A DNA stretch of 29,572 nt from SAR202 cluster bacterium. Its GTDB lineage: Bacteria; Chloroflexota; Dehalococcoidia; SAR202; GCA-002694895. Where the stretch lies: the NCBI GenBank assembly GCA_009391605.1, contig VFGQ01000079.1, positions 1 to 29,572 on the forward strand. Reading direction: 5' to 3'. Shown one piece after another: positions 1 through 9,081 of this stretch (position 1 is its first letter; the number at the start of each line of letters is the position of its first letter). The notes below the pieces were generated by a model. It saw only the letters and a program-made list of their open reading frames with translations, was not told the origin of the DNA and did not search any database. The position numbers were made by a program, and so were the translations under genes.

Positions 1-1
1 G

Positions 2-2926
2 TTACAGGAATCTGTGGATGCTTTAATAGATAACGGAAGAAGAGGGCGTCCAGTTTTGGGAAGTCATAATCATACCTTGAAATCATTGTCTGATTTATTA
101 CGTGGTAAACAGGGAAGATTTAGACAAAATTTGCTTGGAAAAAGAGTGGATTATAGTGCTCGATCTGTGATTATAGTTGGTCCTGAATTAAAATTAAATC
201 AATGCGGATTGCCAAGAAAAATGGCTATAGAATTATTTAAACCATTTGTGATGCATCAATTGGTGATACAAGGATATGCTCACAATATTAGAACAGCTAA
301 AAGATTAGTTGATAGAGGAAGCTCAGAAGTTTGGGATATTTTAGAAGAAGTTGCAAAAGATAGACCTGTACTTTTAAATAGAGCCCCAACATTGCATAGA
401 TTAGGGATACAGGCTTTTGAACCAGTTTTAATTAACGGAAGTGCTGTCAGAGTCCATCCTTTAGTATGCGCAGCTTTTAATGCTGATTTTGACGGAGATC
501 AAATGGCAGTACATTTGCCATTGTCAAAAACTGCAATTATTGAAAGTAGAAACCTTATGTTAAGTTCAAATAATATGCTGACACCTAGTTCTGGGGAACC
601 TATCGTAGCACCTACGTTAGATATTGTCTTAGGTTGTTTTTATTTAACAGGTCAAGAAAATTTAACAAATCAAGAAAATGAAAATATAGAAACTAGCTTA
701 AAATTATACTCAAACTTTGATGAGGTTTTATTAGCACATACCCTTGGTTTAATTAATTTGAGATCTTTAGTTAAAGTTAGGAATCCTAAATCTGAAAATA
801 ATGAAATTATTACTACAACAGTTGGTAGGATAATTTTTAATTCTAATTTACCCGACTCTTTTGAATTCTATAATTTTACTATAGATAAATCCCACCTAAA
901 AGATATTACTTTAAGGTCATTTAAAGAATTAGGGAATGAAGAAACTTCTTATTTGTTAGACAGATTAAAATCAGTTGGTTTTGAATATGCGACAAAATCA
1001 GGAATCACTATGGCTATTAATGATATTAAGGTCCCGGAATCTAAATATGAAACTGTTCAAAAAGCTGAAAATCAAATTAAAGTATTAGAAGATAAATTTG
1101 ATCAAGGTTTTATTACAGATGATGAGAAATATCAATCTGCAGTTAAAATTTGGACAGATGCAAATGAAGAAGTGACAGATACAATTGAAAATTCCTTATC
1201 AAATTATGGAGGTTTGTATTTTATGGCTACATCTGGTGCAAAAGGTAATATTGCACAAATAAAACAGATGGCTGGTATGAGAGGATTAATGTCTGATCCA
1301 AAGGGTAAGATTATCGATAGGCCTATCAAATCTAACTTTAGAGAAGGTTTAACAGTATTAGAATATTTTATTTCAACTCATGGAGCTAGAAAAGGTTTGG
1401 CAGATACTGCGTTAAGAACTGCTGATAGTGGGTATTTAACTAGAAGGTTAATAGATGTAGCTCAAGAAATGACAATTATTAATGAGGATTGTGATACTGA
1501 TGATTTTAGAGTTGTTTATAAAAATCAACCTGAAGATCAATTTAAAAGATCAATAATTTCAAAAATTAAAGGTCGATATATAGCTCAGCCATTAGTTAAC
1601 AGTGAAACAGGGGAAATATTTGTTGAAAAAGATACATATATTGATGATGAAGTTATTAATAACATTGTTGATCAAGAGGATAAAATAGATTCAGCCTCTG
1701 TATATTCTCCTTTGACTTGTAAGACTGAGAGAGGATTATGCAAAAAATGTTATGGTGGCTCTTTAGCAAATTGGAATCCTGTGATGATAGGTGAGGCAGT
1801 TGGGATAATAGCTGCTCAAAGTATAGGAGAACCCGGCACACAGCTTACTATGAGAACTTTTCATACAGGGGGTATAGCTTCAGTAGCTGATATTACCAGT
1901 GGTTTGCCACGAGTCGAAGAATTGTTTGAAGCGAGAACTCCAAAAGGTCAGGCGATATTAAGTGATATTGATGGAATGGTTGATTTGTTAGAAACTTCTG
2001 ATGGATTGGTAGTCCAGGTTAGTGACAGAGAAACCATGCAGCAAGAGATAGCTGTGCCTAAGGGTTGGGAAATTAAAGTTAAGGATGGCGATAGTGTTAT
2101 AGTTGGGACAGAACTTATTTCTCCAAAAAATCAATCTATCACTCCTAAAGATACAAAATCAAATCCAAGCAAAATAGTACAATCAGAATCATCTTATGCT
2201 GGCGTATCTGGAAAATTAAAGGTAACTAAACAAAAAATTATAATCACATGGGAAAATGAAGAAACACGAGAATATTTGATTCCTGCTGCAGCAAATCTGA
2301 TTGTTTCAGAAGGAGATCCGGTTAAAGCTGGAGATCCTTTAACTTCTGGTCCGAAAAGCCCGCAGCAGATTTTGGTTATACAAGGTATAAATACTGTACA
2401 GGAATACCTTATTGAAGAAGTACAAAATGTTTATTTATCTCAGGGTGTCGCTATAAATGATAAGCATATAGAGGTTATAGTTTCTCAAATGCTTAGAAAA
2501 GTACGAATCGCTTCACAAGGTGATACAGACTATATACCTGGTGAGCTTGTAGTCATTAATGATTTTATTACTAAAAATGAAGAAATTATGGCAGAAGGTG
2601 GAGAGCCATCTACAGCAAGTCCAGTTTTGTTAGGTATTACAAGAGCTTCATTAAATATGGATAGTTTCTTAGCAGCGGCTTCTTTTCAAGAAACAACAAG
2701 AGTGTTAACTGAAGCGGCAACAAATGGACAAGTAGATGAATTAAGAGGGTTAAAGGAAAATGTAATCATTGGAAGGTTAATACCTGCAAGATTTGATGAA
2801 ACTGAAGAAGGTAGAGCAAAACTTGGATTAGATAAATTAGATAATGAATTAAATTTATTAGATAATTCTGGTTTTGATATTGAGAATTCAGGAAATGGTT
2901 TTAATTCTGATATTTTGACAGATTAA
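2..2926 (+). CDS. rpoC: DNA-directed RNA polymerase subunit beta' (5' end missing)
   Basis: This is the catalytic beta' subunit of RNA polymerase, cut by the left window edge. The frame is open from base 2, where [15 protein letters not shown] matches the family, so the GTG at 14 is an internal Val codon and not a start. The Mg-binding active-site motif [10 protein letters not shown] lies at about 479-508. The bridge-helix/trigger-loop region reads [17 protein letters not shown] at about 1825-1875. A zinc site is formed by a Cys in NEDCDTDD and the Cys cluster in [11 protein letters not shown] at about 1717-1750. About 974 residues are present; the N-terminal zinc finger and clamp of a full-length beta' would lie upstream. 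The C-terminal tail after FDETEEG is short and acidic. Nothing suggests damage. rpoB is normally found directly upstream in bacteria. Confidence 0.98.
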   Translation, partial: LQESVDALIDNGRRGRPVLGSHNHTLKSLSDLLRGKQGRFRQNLLGKRVDYSARSVIIVGPELKLNQCGLPRKMAIELFKPFVMHQLVIQGYAHNIRTAKRLVDRGSSEVWDILEEVAKDRPVLLNRAPTLHRLGIQAFEPVLINGSAVRVHPLVCAAFNADFDGDQMAVHLPLSKTAIIESRNLMLSSNNMLTPSSGEPIVAPTLDIVLGCFYLTGQENLTNQENENIETSLKLYSNFDEVLLAHTLGLINLRSLVKVRNPKSENNEIITTTVGRIIFNSNLPDSFEFYNFTIDKSHLKDITLRSFKELGNEETSYLLDRLKSVGFEYATKSGITMAINDIKVPESKYETVQKAENQIKVLEDKFDQGFITDDEKYQSAVKIWTDANEEVTDTIENSLSNYGGLYFMATSGAKGNIAQIKQMAGMRGLMSDPKGKIIDRPIKSNFREGLTVLEYFISTHGARKGLADTALRTADSGYLTRRLIDVAQEMTIINEDCDTDDFRVVYKNQPEDQFKRSIISKIKGRYIAQPLVNSETGEIFVEKDTYIDDEVINNIVDQEDKIDSASVYSPLTCKTERGLCKKCYGGSLANWNPVMIGEAVGIIAAQSIGEPGTQLTMRTFHTGGIASVADITSGLPRVEELFEARTPKGQAILSDIDGMVDLLETSDGLVVQVSDRETMQQEIAVPKGWEIKVKDGDSVIVGTELISPKNQSITPKDTKSNPSKIVQSESSYAGVSGKLKVTKQKIIITWENEETREYLIPAAANLIVSEGDPVKAGDPLTSGPKSPQQILVIQGINTVQEYLIEEVQNVYLSQGVAINDKHIEVIVSQMLRKVRIASQGDTDYIPGELVVINDFITKNEEIMAEGGEPSTASPVLLGITRASLNMDSFLAAASFQETTRVLTEAATNGQVDELRGLKENVIIGRLIPARFDETEEGRAKLGLDKLDNELNLLDNSGFDIENSGNGFNSDILTD

Positions 2927-2988
2927 TATTCTAATTAAAAAATAGAAACGTTAATGATCCTTTGATTAAAGTTGTGATTTTATATTAA

Positions 2989-3030
2989 AACAAATTTGCA
3001 TACTATTATTGAATTTGTTAAAATTTTTTT
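2989..3030 (+). terminator. Possible weak intrinsic terminator after rpoC
   Basis: AACAAATT (2989-2996) can pair with AATTTGTT (3012-3019), and a run of seven T follows at 3024-3030. The stem is all A/T except one C-G pair and the loop is long (15 nt), so it would be weak. The same stretch also holds a possible tRNA promoter (TTGAAT at 3009-3014 and TTAAAT at 3033-3038, 18-nt spacer, 7 nt before the tRNA). The two readings compete and neither is certain. Confidence 0.3.
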
Positions 3031-3044
3031 AATTAAATTGCATT

Positions 3045-3117
3045 GGGCGGTTAGCTCAGTGGTTAGAGCGCTGCGTTGACATCGCAGAGGTCATTGGTTC
3101 GAATCCAGTACCGCCCA
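3045..3117 (+). tRNA. tRNA-Val(GAC)
   Basis: The 73-nt cloverleaf has acceptor stem GGGCGGT/ACCGCCC with discriminator A at 3117. The D arm is TTAGCTCAGTGGTTAGAGC. The anticodon stem CTGCG/CGCAG encloses the loop TTGACAT (anticodon GAC), and the T arm contains GGTTCGAATCC. The 3' CCA is not encoded (ATT follows), so it must be added after processing. It stands 9 nt before tRNA-Asp and the two are probably one transcript. Confidence 0.95.
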
Positions 3118-3126
3118 ATTTTATTC

Positions 3127-3202
3127 GGCCCCGTGGTGTAGCGGTTAACACGCCGCCCTGTCAAGGCGGAGATCGCCAGTTCGAATCTGGTCGGGGTCGC
3201 CA
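3127..3202 (+). tRNA. tRNA-Asp(GTC), CCA encoded
   Basis: Acceptor stem GGCCCCG/CGGGGTC (one G-U pair), discriminator G at 3199, and an encoded CCA at 3200-3202. The anticodon stem CCGCC/GGCGG carries loop CTGTCAA (anticodon GTC). The T loop is TTCGAAT. Unlike the neighbouring tRNA-Val, its CCA is in the DNA. Its 3' end lies only seven bases before the start codon of the next gene, so tRNA and mRNA are probably cut from one precursor. Confidence 0.95.
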
Positions 3203-3209
3203 CTTTTTT

Positions 3210-3698
3210 ATGAGTTTTATGAACAGACATTTTACTGCAACAGGATTAATAATTAAAAACGATTCTGTTCTTCTACATTTACATCCCAAAATACACTTAT
3301 GGTTGCCACCAGGAGGCCATGTTGAACTAAATGAAGATCCTATAGAAACAGTAAAACGTGAAATTTTGGAGGAAACAGGTTATAAAGTACAAGTAATTAA
3401 TACTTCAAATACTCATATAAAGAAATTTAAAAATGTTATTTCAATTATTCCTCCCCATACTATATTTATCGAACCTATTAATGATATAAAAGAAGGATTT
3501 CATGAACACATTGATATGATATATTTGTGCAAAATTGTAGGTGGTGAATTAAAAGATGATTCATGGAGATGGTTTAATAAAAAAGAGATATTAAATCATA
3601 TTAATGAAAGTTATAATCAATTATCAGATATATATCTCACAGATGAATTGATTCATTTATGTATAGAATTATTTAATATATCAGAAGGTGGTGCATGA
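3210..3698 (+). CDS. Nudix hydrolase
   Basis: A 162-residue Nudix-family pyrophosphohydrolase. The full Nudix box is present at about residues 36-58: G-x5-E-x7-REILEETGY, which binds the divalent metal and positions the phosphoanhydride for hydrolysis. The family cleaves nucleoside diphosphates linked to another moiety; the substrate cannot be told from sequence. The first ATG (3210) is used here; a second in-frame ATG lies at 3219. No Shine-Dalgarno site is possible except inside the tRNA-Asp 3' end, because only CTTTTTT separates the CCA from the ATG. The 3' end overlaps the next gene by four bases (ATGA), and an AAGGTGG ribosome site for that gene lies inside this one, so the two are probably translationally coupled. 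A housekeeping role in nucleotide clean-up is a guess. Confidence 0.88.
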   Translation: MSFMNRHFTATGLIIKNDSVLLHLHPKIHLWLPPGGHVELNEDPIETVKREILEETGYKVQVINTSNTHIKKFKNVISIIPPHTIFIEPINDIKEGFHEHIDMIYLCKIVGGELKDDSWRWFNKKEILNHINESYNQLSDIYLTDELIHLCIELFNISEGGA

Positions 3699-4753
3699 AA
3701 AAAGTAGCTATTATTCCAGGAGACGGTATTGGAATAGAAGTTATAGAAGGAGCTATTAAAGTATTAAAAAAATCGGAAAAAATTTTATCTGATGTTACTT
3801 TGTTTGATTTCCATTATTTTGATTGGGGAACAGATTATTATTTAAAAAATGATGATATGATGTCCGATAATGCTTTAGATGTGTTATCAAAGTTTGATTC
3901 TATTTTATTAGGTGCTGTTGGGGATCCAAAAGTACCTGATCATATTACTTTAAATGGGTTATTACTTCCAATTAGAAGAAGATTTGATCAATATGTTTCT
4001 GTTAGACCATGTTACTTGTGGAAAAATACAGATAGTGTATTAAAAAATGCCTCCAATCTTGACTTTGTTATTATTAGAGAAAATTCTGAGGGTGAATATG
4101 CAAATATTGGAGGATTTTTACATGCTAGTAATGAATTTGAAACTTCTATACAAACAGCAGTATTCACTCGTATGGGATGTACAAGAATCATTGAATATGC
4201 TTTTGAACATGCAATCAGTAGAAATAATAAATTAAAAGTTACTTCTATAACAAAATCTAATGCACAAGCATTCGGGATGGTTATGTGGGACAATTGTTTT
4301 AAAGAGGTGTCTGAAAGATATCCAAATATTGCAACTGAATCTTTGTTAGTTGATGCTGCATGCATGGATTTAGTTAGAAGACCAGAAGATTTTGATGTTA
4401 TAGTTGCAAGTAATCTTTTTGGAGATATTCTAAGTGATTTGGGTGCAGGTATTACTGGAGGTATGGGAACTGCTCCAAGCTCTAATATTAATCCCTCTAA
4501 AAACTTGCCTTCTATGTTTGAGCCCGTTCATGGAAGTGCGCCTGATATTTCAGGTAAAGGTATAGCAAATCCATTAGCTGCAATTTTATCAGCAGCAATG
4601 ATGGCTTCTTATTTAGGTTATTCCAATATTGAAGATATAATTAGACAAGCTGTACAAAAAACTATAAATGATAACATTATTACAAAAGATATGGGTGGTA
4701 ATAATTCTACTGAAGAAGTTATTAAAAATGTGGAATTAAATATAATCAGTTAA
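3695..4753 (+). CDS. Tartrate/D-malate dehydrogenase-like beta-decarboxylating dehydrogenase
   Basis: A 352-residue member of the isocitrate/isopropylmalate dehydrogenase family. These NAD(P)-dependent enzymes oxidise and decarboxylate 2-hydroxy acids. The N-terminal IIPGDGIG loop, the Asp metal ligands in ASNLFGDILSDLG, and FEPVHGSAPDISGKGIANP are all present. The substrate-loop region (RRRFDQYVSVRP) and RENSEGEYANIGG resemble tartrate dehydrogenase/D-malate dehydrogenase (TtuC/DmlA) rather than LeuB, which has LYANLRP and RELTSGLYFG as in the gene at 7228. The start overlaps the Nudix stop and has a good ribosome site (AAGGTGG). leuS begins 19 nt after its stop. Co-transcription with leuS and leuB leaves open a role in branched-chain or C4-acid metabolism; true substrate unknown. 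Confidence 0.85.
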   Translation: MKKVAIIPGDGIGIEVIEGAIKVLKKSEKILSDVTLFDFHYFDWGTDYYLKNDDMMSDNALDVLSKFDSILLGAVGDPKVPDHITLNGLLLPIRRRFDQYVSVRPCYLWKNTDSVLKNASNLDFVIIRENSEGEYANIGGFLHASNEFETSIQTAVFTRMGCTRIIEYAFEHAISRNNKLKVTSITKSNAQAFGMVMWDNCFKEVSERYPNIATESLLVDAACMDLVRRPEDFDVIVASNLFGDILSDLGAGITGGMGTAPSSNINPSKNLPSMFEPVHGSAPDISGKGIANPLAAILSAAMMASYLGYSNIEDIIRQAVQKTINDNIITKDMGGNNSTEEVIKNVELNIIS

Positions 4754-4772
4754 CACATAGGAATAAAATAAA

Positions 4773-7217
4773 TTGAAAAATATTTATAATCATTCAAATA
4801 TAGAAAAAAAATGGCAGATGAAATGGGATAGAGATGGTATTTATAATGCCAAAGATACTGTGAATGGTAAAGAAAATTATTATGCTTTAACAATGTTTCC
4901 GTATCCGTCAGGTGATTTACATATGGGTCATTGGTATGCATTTGCTCCAGCAGATGCTCACGTTAGATTTAAGCGTATGGAAGGATACAATGTTATGCAT
5001 CCTCAAGGATTCGACTCTTTTGGGCTTCCTGCAGAAAATGCAGCTATAGAAAGAGGAGCAGATGCGAGAAAATGGACTTATAACAATATTGATAATTTTC
5101 GTAGACAGTTTAAAGAAATGGGAACTTCTTATGATTGGAATAGAGAGTTGATTACTTCTGATTCAGAATATTATAAATGGAATCAATATTTTTTTCTCCA
5201 ATTTTATAAACAAGGATTAGCATACAGAGAACATGCTCAGGCAAATTGGTGTCCAAAATGTCAAACTACTTTAGCAAATGAACAGGTGAAAGACGGGGCA
5301 TGTGAAAGATGTGAATCAATTGTATCAAAACGAGCATTACCTCAATGGTTTTTTGCCATTACAAAATATGCAGACGAATTATTAGATATGGATTCAATCG
5401 ATTGGCCTGAAAAAATAAAAATTATGCAAAAGAATTGGATAGGTAAATCTAACGGAGTAACATTATCTTTTGATGTTAGTGAATTTTTGAAAAATGAAAA
5501 AATTGAAACTTTTACTACAAGGATTGATACAGTTTTTGGTGTGACTTTTATAGTTTTAGCTCCGGAACATCCTTTAGTAAAAAATATTGTACAACCAGGT
5601 TATGAAAAAGAAGTTAACAAATATATAAAAAATGCTAGTAAACAAACAGAAATAGACAGGACTTCAACAGATAGAGAAAAAACAGGAGTTAAAACGGGTG
5701 CATATTGTATTAATCCTTTAAATGATGAAAGAATACCTGTTTTTATTGGAGATTATGTACTTTCTACCTATGGAACAGGTGTAGTAATGGGAGTGCCTGC
5801 ACATGATCAAAGAGATTTTGAATTTGCAAAAAAATACGGATTAGAGATTAGGGTTGTTGTATCGCCTAAGAATTGGGATGGTGAAGAGCTTTCAGAGGCA
5901 TGGACTTTAGAAGGTCTTCAGGTAAATTCAGCTGAATTTAATGGTTTATCTAATATAGATGCAAAAAATTCAATAGCAGATAAAGTTGAAAAAAATAATT
6001 GGGGATATAAAACTGTTACATATCATTTAAGAGATTGGTTAGTTTCACGCCAAAGATATTGGGGAACACCTATACCAATAGTTTATTGTGATGATTGTGG
6101 CATAGTTCCTGTTTCAGATGCAGATTTACCTGTTTTATTACCTGAAAAAGTAAAATTTGAATCCGATGGGAAATCCCCATTAACTAAATTACCGGAGTTC
6201 TTAAATACTAGTTGCCCAAAATGTAATAATCCTGCCAAGAGAGAAACTGACACATTAGACACTTTTGTATGTTCGGCTTGGTATCATTTAAGATTCGCAA
6301 GCCCCAATCCCGATGAAAAACCTTTTGACAATGAAAAGATTTCATCTTGGTTACCTGTAACGCATTATATGGGTGGTGCTGAACATGCGGTTATGCATCT
6401 TTTATATGCAAGGTTTTTTAATAAAGCACTTAGAGATTTAGGTTTCCTTAATTTTGATGAACCTTATTCCAAATTAACCAATCAAGGTATGTTGATCAAA
6501 GAACATAAGAAAATTTCAAAGAGATCTAATCCTTTAACTCCTGATCCAATAGTGAAAAATGTTGGAGCAGATACATTAAGATGTTATTTAATGTTTCTTG
6601 GACCATGGGATCAAGGAGGAGATTGGTCTGATTCAGGAATGAATGGTATTAGAAGATGGCTATTGAGGATTTGGGATTTGGTCCATAAGGATATATCAGT
6701 GCTTAATGATAATTTAGAGGAACATATAGAGAAAAATTTTGTAAGAATTTCTCATTTAACAACCAAGAAAGTAATATCTGATATGCAATCTTTCAAATTT
6801 AATACTTCTATTGCAACATTAATGGAATATTCATCTGAATTATTACGTGGATATGACAATTTTCAAATTTCAAAAAATTTATGGAAATCTTCAATAGAAA
6901 GATTACTTTTACATCTTGCCCCTTTAGCACCTCATATTTCAGAAGAATTATGGCAAATTACAGGTAATGATTTTTCTATACATCAACAATCATTACCTAA
7001 ATATGATGATGCATTGATAATCAAAGATACCTTTACAATAGTTCTTCAAGTTAATGGTAAAGTTAGAGATACTTTAAATATATCATCTCCTTTGAACGAA
7101 GATAAAGTTAAAGATTTGGCTTTGAGATCTGTAAATGTTAAAAAACATATTGAGAATAAACAAATTTTGAAATCTATATATGTTAAAAATAAATTACTTA
7201 ATTTAGTAGTTAAATAA
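4773..7217 (+). CDS. leuS: Leucyl-tRNA synthetase
   Basis: Class I aminoacyl-tRNA synthetase that charges tRNA-Leu; 814 residues, normal for bacteria. The start is TTG at 4773. An in-frame stop lies three codons upstream, and the conserved N-terminal block (NIEKKWQMKW) begins before the first ATG, so TTG is the only sensible choice; AGGA lies about 10 nt upstream. The HIGH signature is HMGH at residues 50-53. A zinc-binding pair CPKC and CERC follows, then the CP1 editing domain with TTRIDT (usually TTRPDT) and GVPAHDQRDFEFA. The KMSKS loop reads KISKR at about 580-584 and appears one residue shorter than usual after it. The tail contains VNGKVRD, typical of LeuRS. It sits between two paralogous dehydrogenases, the second being leuB 10 nt downstream. 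Confidence 0.97.
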   Translation: MKNIYNHSNIEKKWQMKWDRDGIYNAKDTVNGKENYYALTMFPYPSGDLHMGHWYAFAPADAHVRFKRMEGYNVMHPQGFDSFGLPAENAAIERGADARKWTYNNIDNFRRQFKEMGTSYDWNRELITSDSEYYKWNQYFFLQFYKQGLAYREHAQANWCPKCQTTLANEQVKDGACERCESIVSKRALPQWFFAITKYADELLDMDSIDWPEKIKIMQKNWIGKSNGVTLSFDVSEFLKNEKIETFTTRIDTVFGVTFIVLAPEHPLVKNIVQPGYEKEVNKYIKNASKQTEIDRTSTDREKTGVKTGAYCINPLNDERIPVFIGDYVLSTYGTGVVMGVPAHDQRDFEFAKKYGLEIRVVVSPKNWDGEELSEAWTLEGLQVNSAEFNGLSNIDAKNSIADKVEKNNWGYKTVTYHLRDWLVSRQRYWGTPIPIVYCDDCGIVPVSDADLPVLLPEKVKFESDGKSPLTKLPEFLNTSCPKCNNPAKRETDTLDTFVCSAWYHLRFASPNPDEKPFDNEKISSWLPVTHYMGGAEHAVMHLLYARFFNKALRDLGFLNFDEPYSKLTNQGMLIKEHKKISKRSNPLTPDPIVKNVGADTLRCYLMFLGPWDQGGDWSDSGMNGIRRWLLRIWDLVHKDISVLNDNLEEHIEKNFVRISHLTTKKVISDMQSFKFNTSIATLMEYSSELLRGYDNFQISKNLWKSSIERLLLHLAPLAPHISEELWQITGNDFSIHQQSLPKYDDALIIKDTFTIVLQVNGKVRDTLNISSPLNEDKVKDLALRSVNVKKHIENKQILKSIYVKNKLLNLVVK

Positions 7218-7227
7218 AGGAATAATT

Positions 7228-8328
7228 ATGAGTTATATAGCAGTTTTACCTGGAGATGGTATTGGTCCTGAAGTTATTAATGAAGCTATTAAGATTATTA
7301 AATCTGTTGAAGATGTTACTGGAAATAAATATGATTTGGAATATGGTATTGTTGGCGGAGAAGCAATTGATAAATTTGGTATTCCCCTAACTGAAGATAC
7401 AATAAAATTAATCGAAAATAGCAAAGCTGTATTATTTGGTGCGGTAGGAGGTCCAAAATGGGATAATTTGGAAAGTAATCTTCGACCTGAGCTAGGTATA
7501 TTAAATATAAGAAAAAGATTGGATTTATATGCTAATTTACGTCCGGTAAAAATATTTGAAGCTTTAAAAGAATCGTCACCAGTTAAATCATCTATATTAA
7601 ATAATGTAGATATTTTGATTATAAGAGAATTAACAAGTGGTTTGTATTTTGGAGAGCCAAAAAAGCAAATAGAGGAAAATTCTAAAAGAGCAGCTGTGGA
7701 TACTATGTATTATGATGAGTACGAGATAGAAAGAATTGTAAGAATGTCATTTAAAATTGCGCGATCAAGAATGAAAAAACTTACTTCAGTAGATAAATCG
7801 AATGTTCTTGAAACTTCAAAATTATGGAGAAAAATAGTAGATGAAGTAGCCATAGATTATCCCGATGTAACATTACATCATATTCTAGTTGATAATGCTG
7901 CTATGCAGCTTATATTAAATCCTTCTCAGTTTGATGTAATAGTATCAGAAAATACTTTTGGAGATATATTATCTGATGAAGCTTCTATATTATCCTCTTC
8001 TTTAGGGATGTTACCTTCGGCTTCATTATCATTTTTACCCGGTGAGAATATTAATGGTAATTTAAAAAGCTTATATGAACCTATTCATGGTAGCGCTCCT
8101 GATATAGCGGGGCAATCTATTGCGAATCCGATTGGTATGATTTTGAGTACTGCTATGATGTTCGAATTTGCTTTTGAACAAAAAGATATTTCTGAATTAA
8201 TTATCAAATCAGTAGATAATGTTATCAATTCAGGTCTTAGGACAAAAGATATTTCACAGGACACTAAATGGTGCAAAACTTCTGAAATGGGTGATTCTAT
8301 AGTTTCACAAATCAGATCAATTATTTGA
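7228..8328 (+). CDS. leuB: 3-isopropylmalate dehydrogenase
   Basis: Third step of leucine synthesis: NAD-dependent oxidative decarboxylation of 3-isopropylmalate to 2-oxoisocaproate. At 366 residues it is standard length. Visible family marks are LPGDGIGPEV, FGAVGGPKWD, LYANLRPVK, RELTSGLYFGEP (the LeuB-type substrate loop), the Lys in SVDKSNVLETS, and the metal-binding Asp residues in TFGDILSDEAS, followed by YEPIHGSAPDIAGQ. It has a clear AAGGA ribosome site and begins 10 nt after leuS, so leucine synthesis and leucine charging share a transcript. No leuA, leuC or leuD is in the window. Its last 12 bases overlap the end of the oppositely oriented EVE gene, so no separate terminator exists between them. 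Confidence 0.96.
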   Translation: MSYIAVLPGDGIGPEVINEAIKIIKSVEDVTGNKYDLEYGIVGGEAIDKFGIPLTEDTIKLIENSKAVLFGAVGGPKWDNLESNLRPELGILNIRKRLDLYANLRPVKIFEALKESSPVKSSILNNVDILIIRELTSGLYFGEPKKQIEENSKRAAVDTMYYDEYEIERIVRMSFKIARSRMKKLTSVDKSNVLETSKLWRKIVDEVAIDYPDVTLHHILVDNAAMQLILNPSQFDVIVSENTFGDILSDEASILSSSLGMLPSASLSFLPGENINGNLKSLYEPIHGSAPDIAGQSIANPIGMILSTAMMFEFAFEQKDISELIIKSVDNVINSGLRTKDISQDTKWCKTSEMGDSIVSQIRSII

Positions 8329-8772
8329 CATTTTGATAATTAAATCCCATTCACTTTTTTTTACAGGTTGAATTGAAAGTCTGGAATTATTTAATAAAAT
8401 CATTTTAGATAATTTTGGTTCTTGTTTTATTTCTTTAAGATAAACTATTCTTTTTAATTTCTTTATAGCTTTAATATCTACCATAAACCATCTAAGATTA
8501 TCAGGCGAACTTTTCGGATCATAATATTTATGTTCCTTATCCCAAGAGTAGTGATCTGGGTATGCTTCACGAATAACTTTTGCAAGTCCAACAATGTGAG
8601 GTTCAGATATATTTGAATGATAAAATAAGACCTCATCATTTATCTTTATATTATCTCTAATGAAATTTCTAGCTTGATAATTTCTTATACCTTCCCAGCA
8701 AGTTTCTTTATCAAAAACGAAATTTTCAAATGAATAATCTGAAGGTTCAGATTTAAATAACCAATAATTCAT
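8317..8772 (-). CDS. EVE-domain protein (thymocyte nuclear protein 1-like)
   Basis: A 151-residue single-domain EVE protein. The whole length fits: MNYWLFKSEPSDYSFENF at the N-terminus, CWEGIRNYQARNFI, DEVLFYHSN, IVGLAKV, YYDPKS and RWFMVDIKA. EVE domains are PUA-like folds that bind modified bases in DNA or RNA; in some bacteria they are fused to nucleases for restriction of modified DNA. Here it stands alone, which is the more common house-keeping form with unknown ligand. It is convergent with leuB, overlapping by 12 bp, and divergent from the small zinc-ribbon gene. A TATAAT-like -10 reads on the minus strand at 8793-8798. No Shine-Dalgarno site is evident. Confidence 0.9.
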   Translation of the reverse strand: MNYWLFKSEPSDYSFENFVFDKETCWEGIRNYQARNFIRDNIKINDEVLFYHSNISEPHIVGLAKVIREAYPDHYSWDKEHKYYDPKSSPDNLRWFMVDIKAIKKLKRIVYLKEIKQEPKLSKMILLNNSRLSIQPVKKSEWDLIIKMSNN

Positions 8773-8827
8773 AAATGTTTAATTTTTTTGTTATTATATG
8801 TTATTTTCATAGATTAAGTATAATATT

Positions 8828-8856
8828 ATGACATTTATTAATTAATATGTTATAAT
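8828..8856 (+). promoter_or_regulatory. Near-consensus sigma-70-type promoter for the small zinc-ribbon gene
   Basis: ATGACA at 8828-8833 (-35, five of six consensus bases), a 17-nt spacer, and TATAAT at 8851-8856 preceded by TGT at 8848-8850, which makes an extended -10. Transcription would start near 8863, leaving a leader of about 36 nt before the ATG at 8899, with GGAG at 8884-8887. It is the best promoter I can find in the window. Confidence 0.65.
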
Positions 8857-8898
8857 TTTCACATGTTAAATATTTCACAAATTGGAGCAAATTAATTT

Positions 8899-9081
8899 AT
8901 GGATGTTAATAGTGAAATCAAAGTAGCTGATTGTATATGTTATTGGGTTATAGAAGAGCCAGCTGGATCAAAAAGCATTGGTAGATGTAAAAAATGCGGA
9001 AAAACCAAAGAATTTTATAATTATACTGATACTTCTGTTTGGTCATCTGAATATAATTATGATAATAGTGAAACTATTTAA
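8899..9081 (+). CDS. Small zinc-ribbon protein of unknown function
   Basis: A 60-residue protein with C12, C14, C30 and C33. The pair CKKCG is a typical zinc-knuckle half and C12/C14 could complete the site. The core CYWVIEEPAGSKSIGRCKKCG followed by a KEF motif resembles a short protein I associate with Chloroflexota genomes, in which a His/Cys-containing HWxIExP segment precedes a CxxCG; no function is known to me. A near-consensus promoter sits about 43 nt upstream and a GGAG ribosome site about 11 nt upstream, which supports it being a real and well-expressed gene. It ends exactly where cofE ends on the other strand. Confidence 0.72.
   Translation: MDVNSEIKVADCICYWVIEEPAGSKSIGRCKKCGKTKEFYNYTDTSVWSSEYNYDNSETI

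Noticed and set aside
14..16. GTG at base 14 as the start of rpoC
   Set aside because: The frame is open to base 2 and the upstream codons match internal RpoC sequence; the gene is cut by the window edge.
3695..4753. A second leuB
   Set aside because: The substrate-loop residues match tartrate/D-malate dehydrogenases and the LeuB-type loop is in the gene at 7228.
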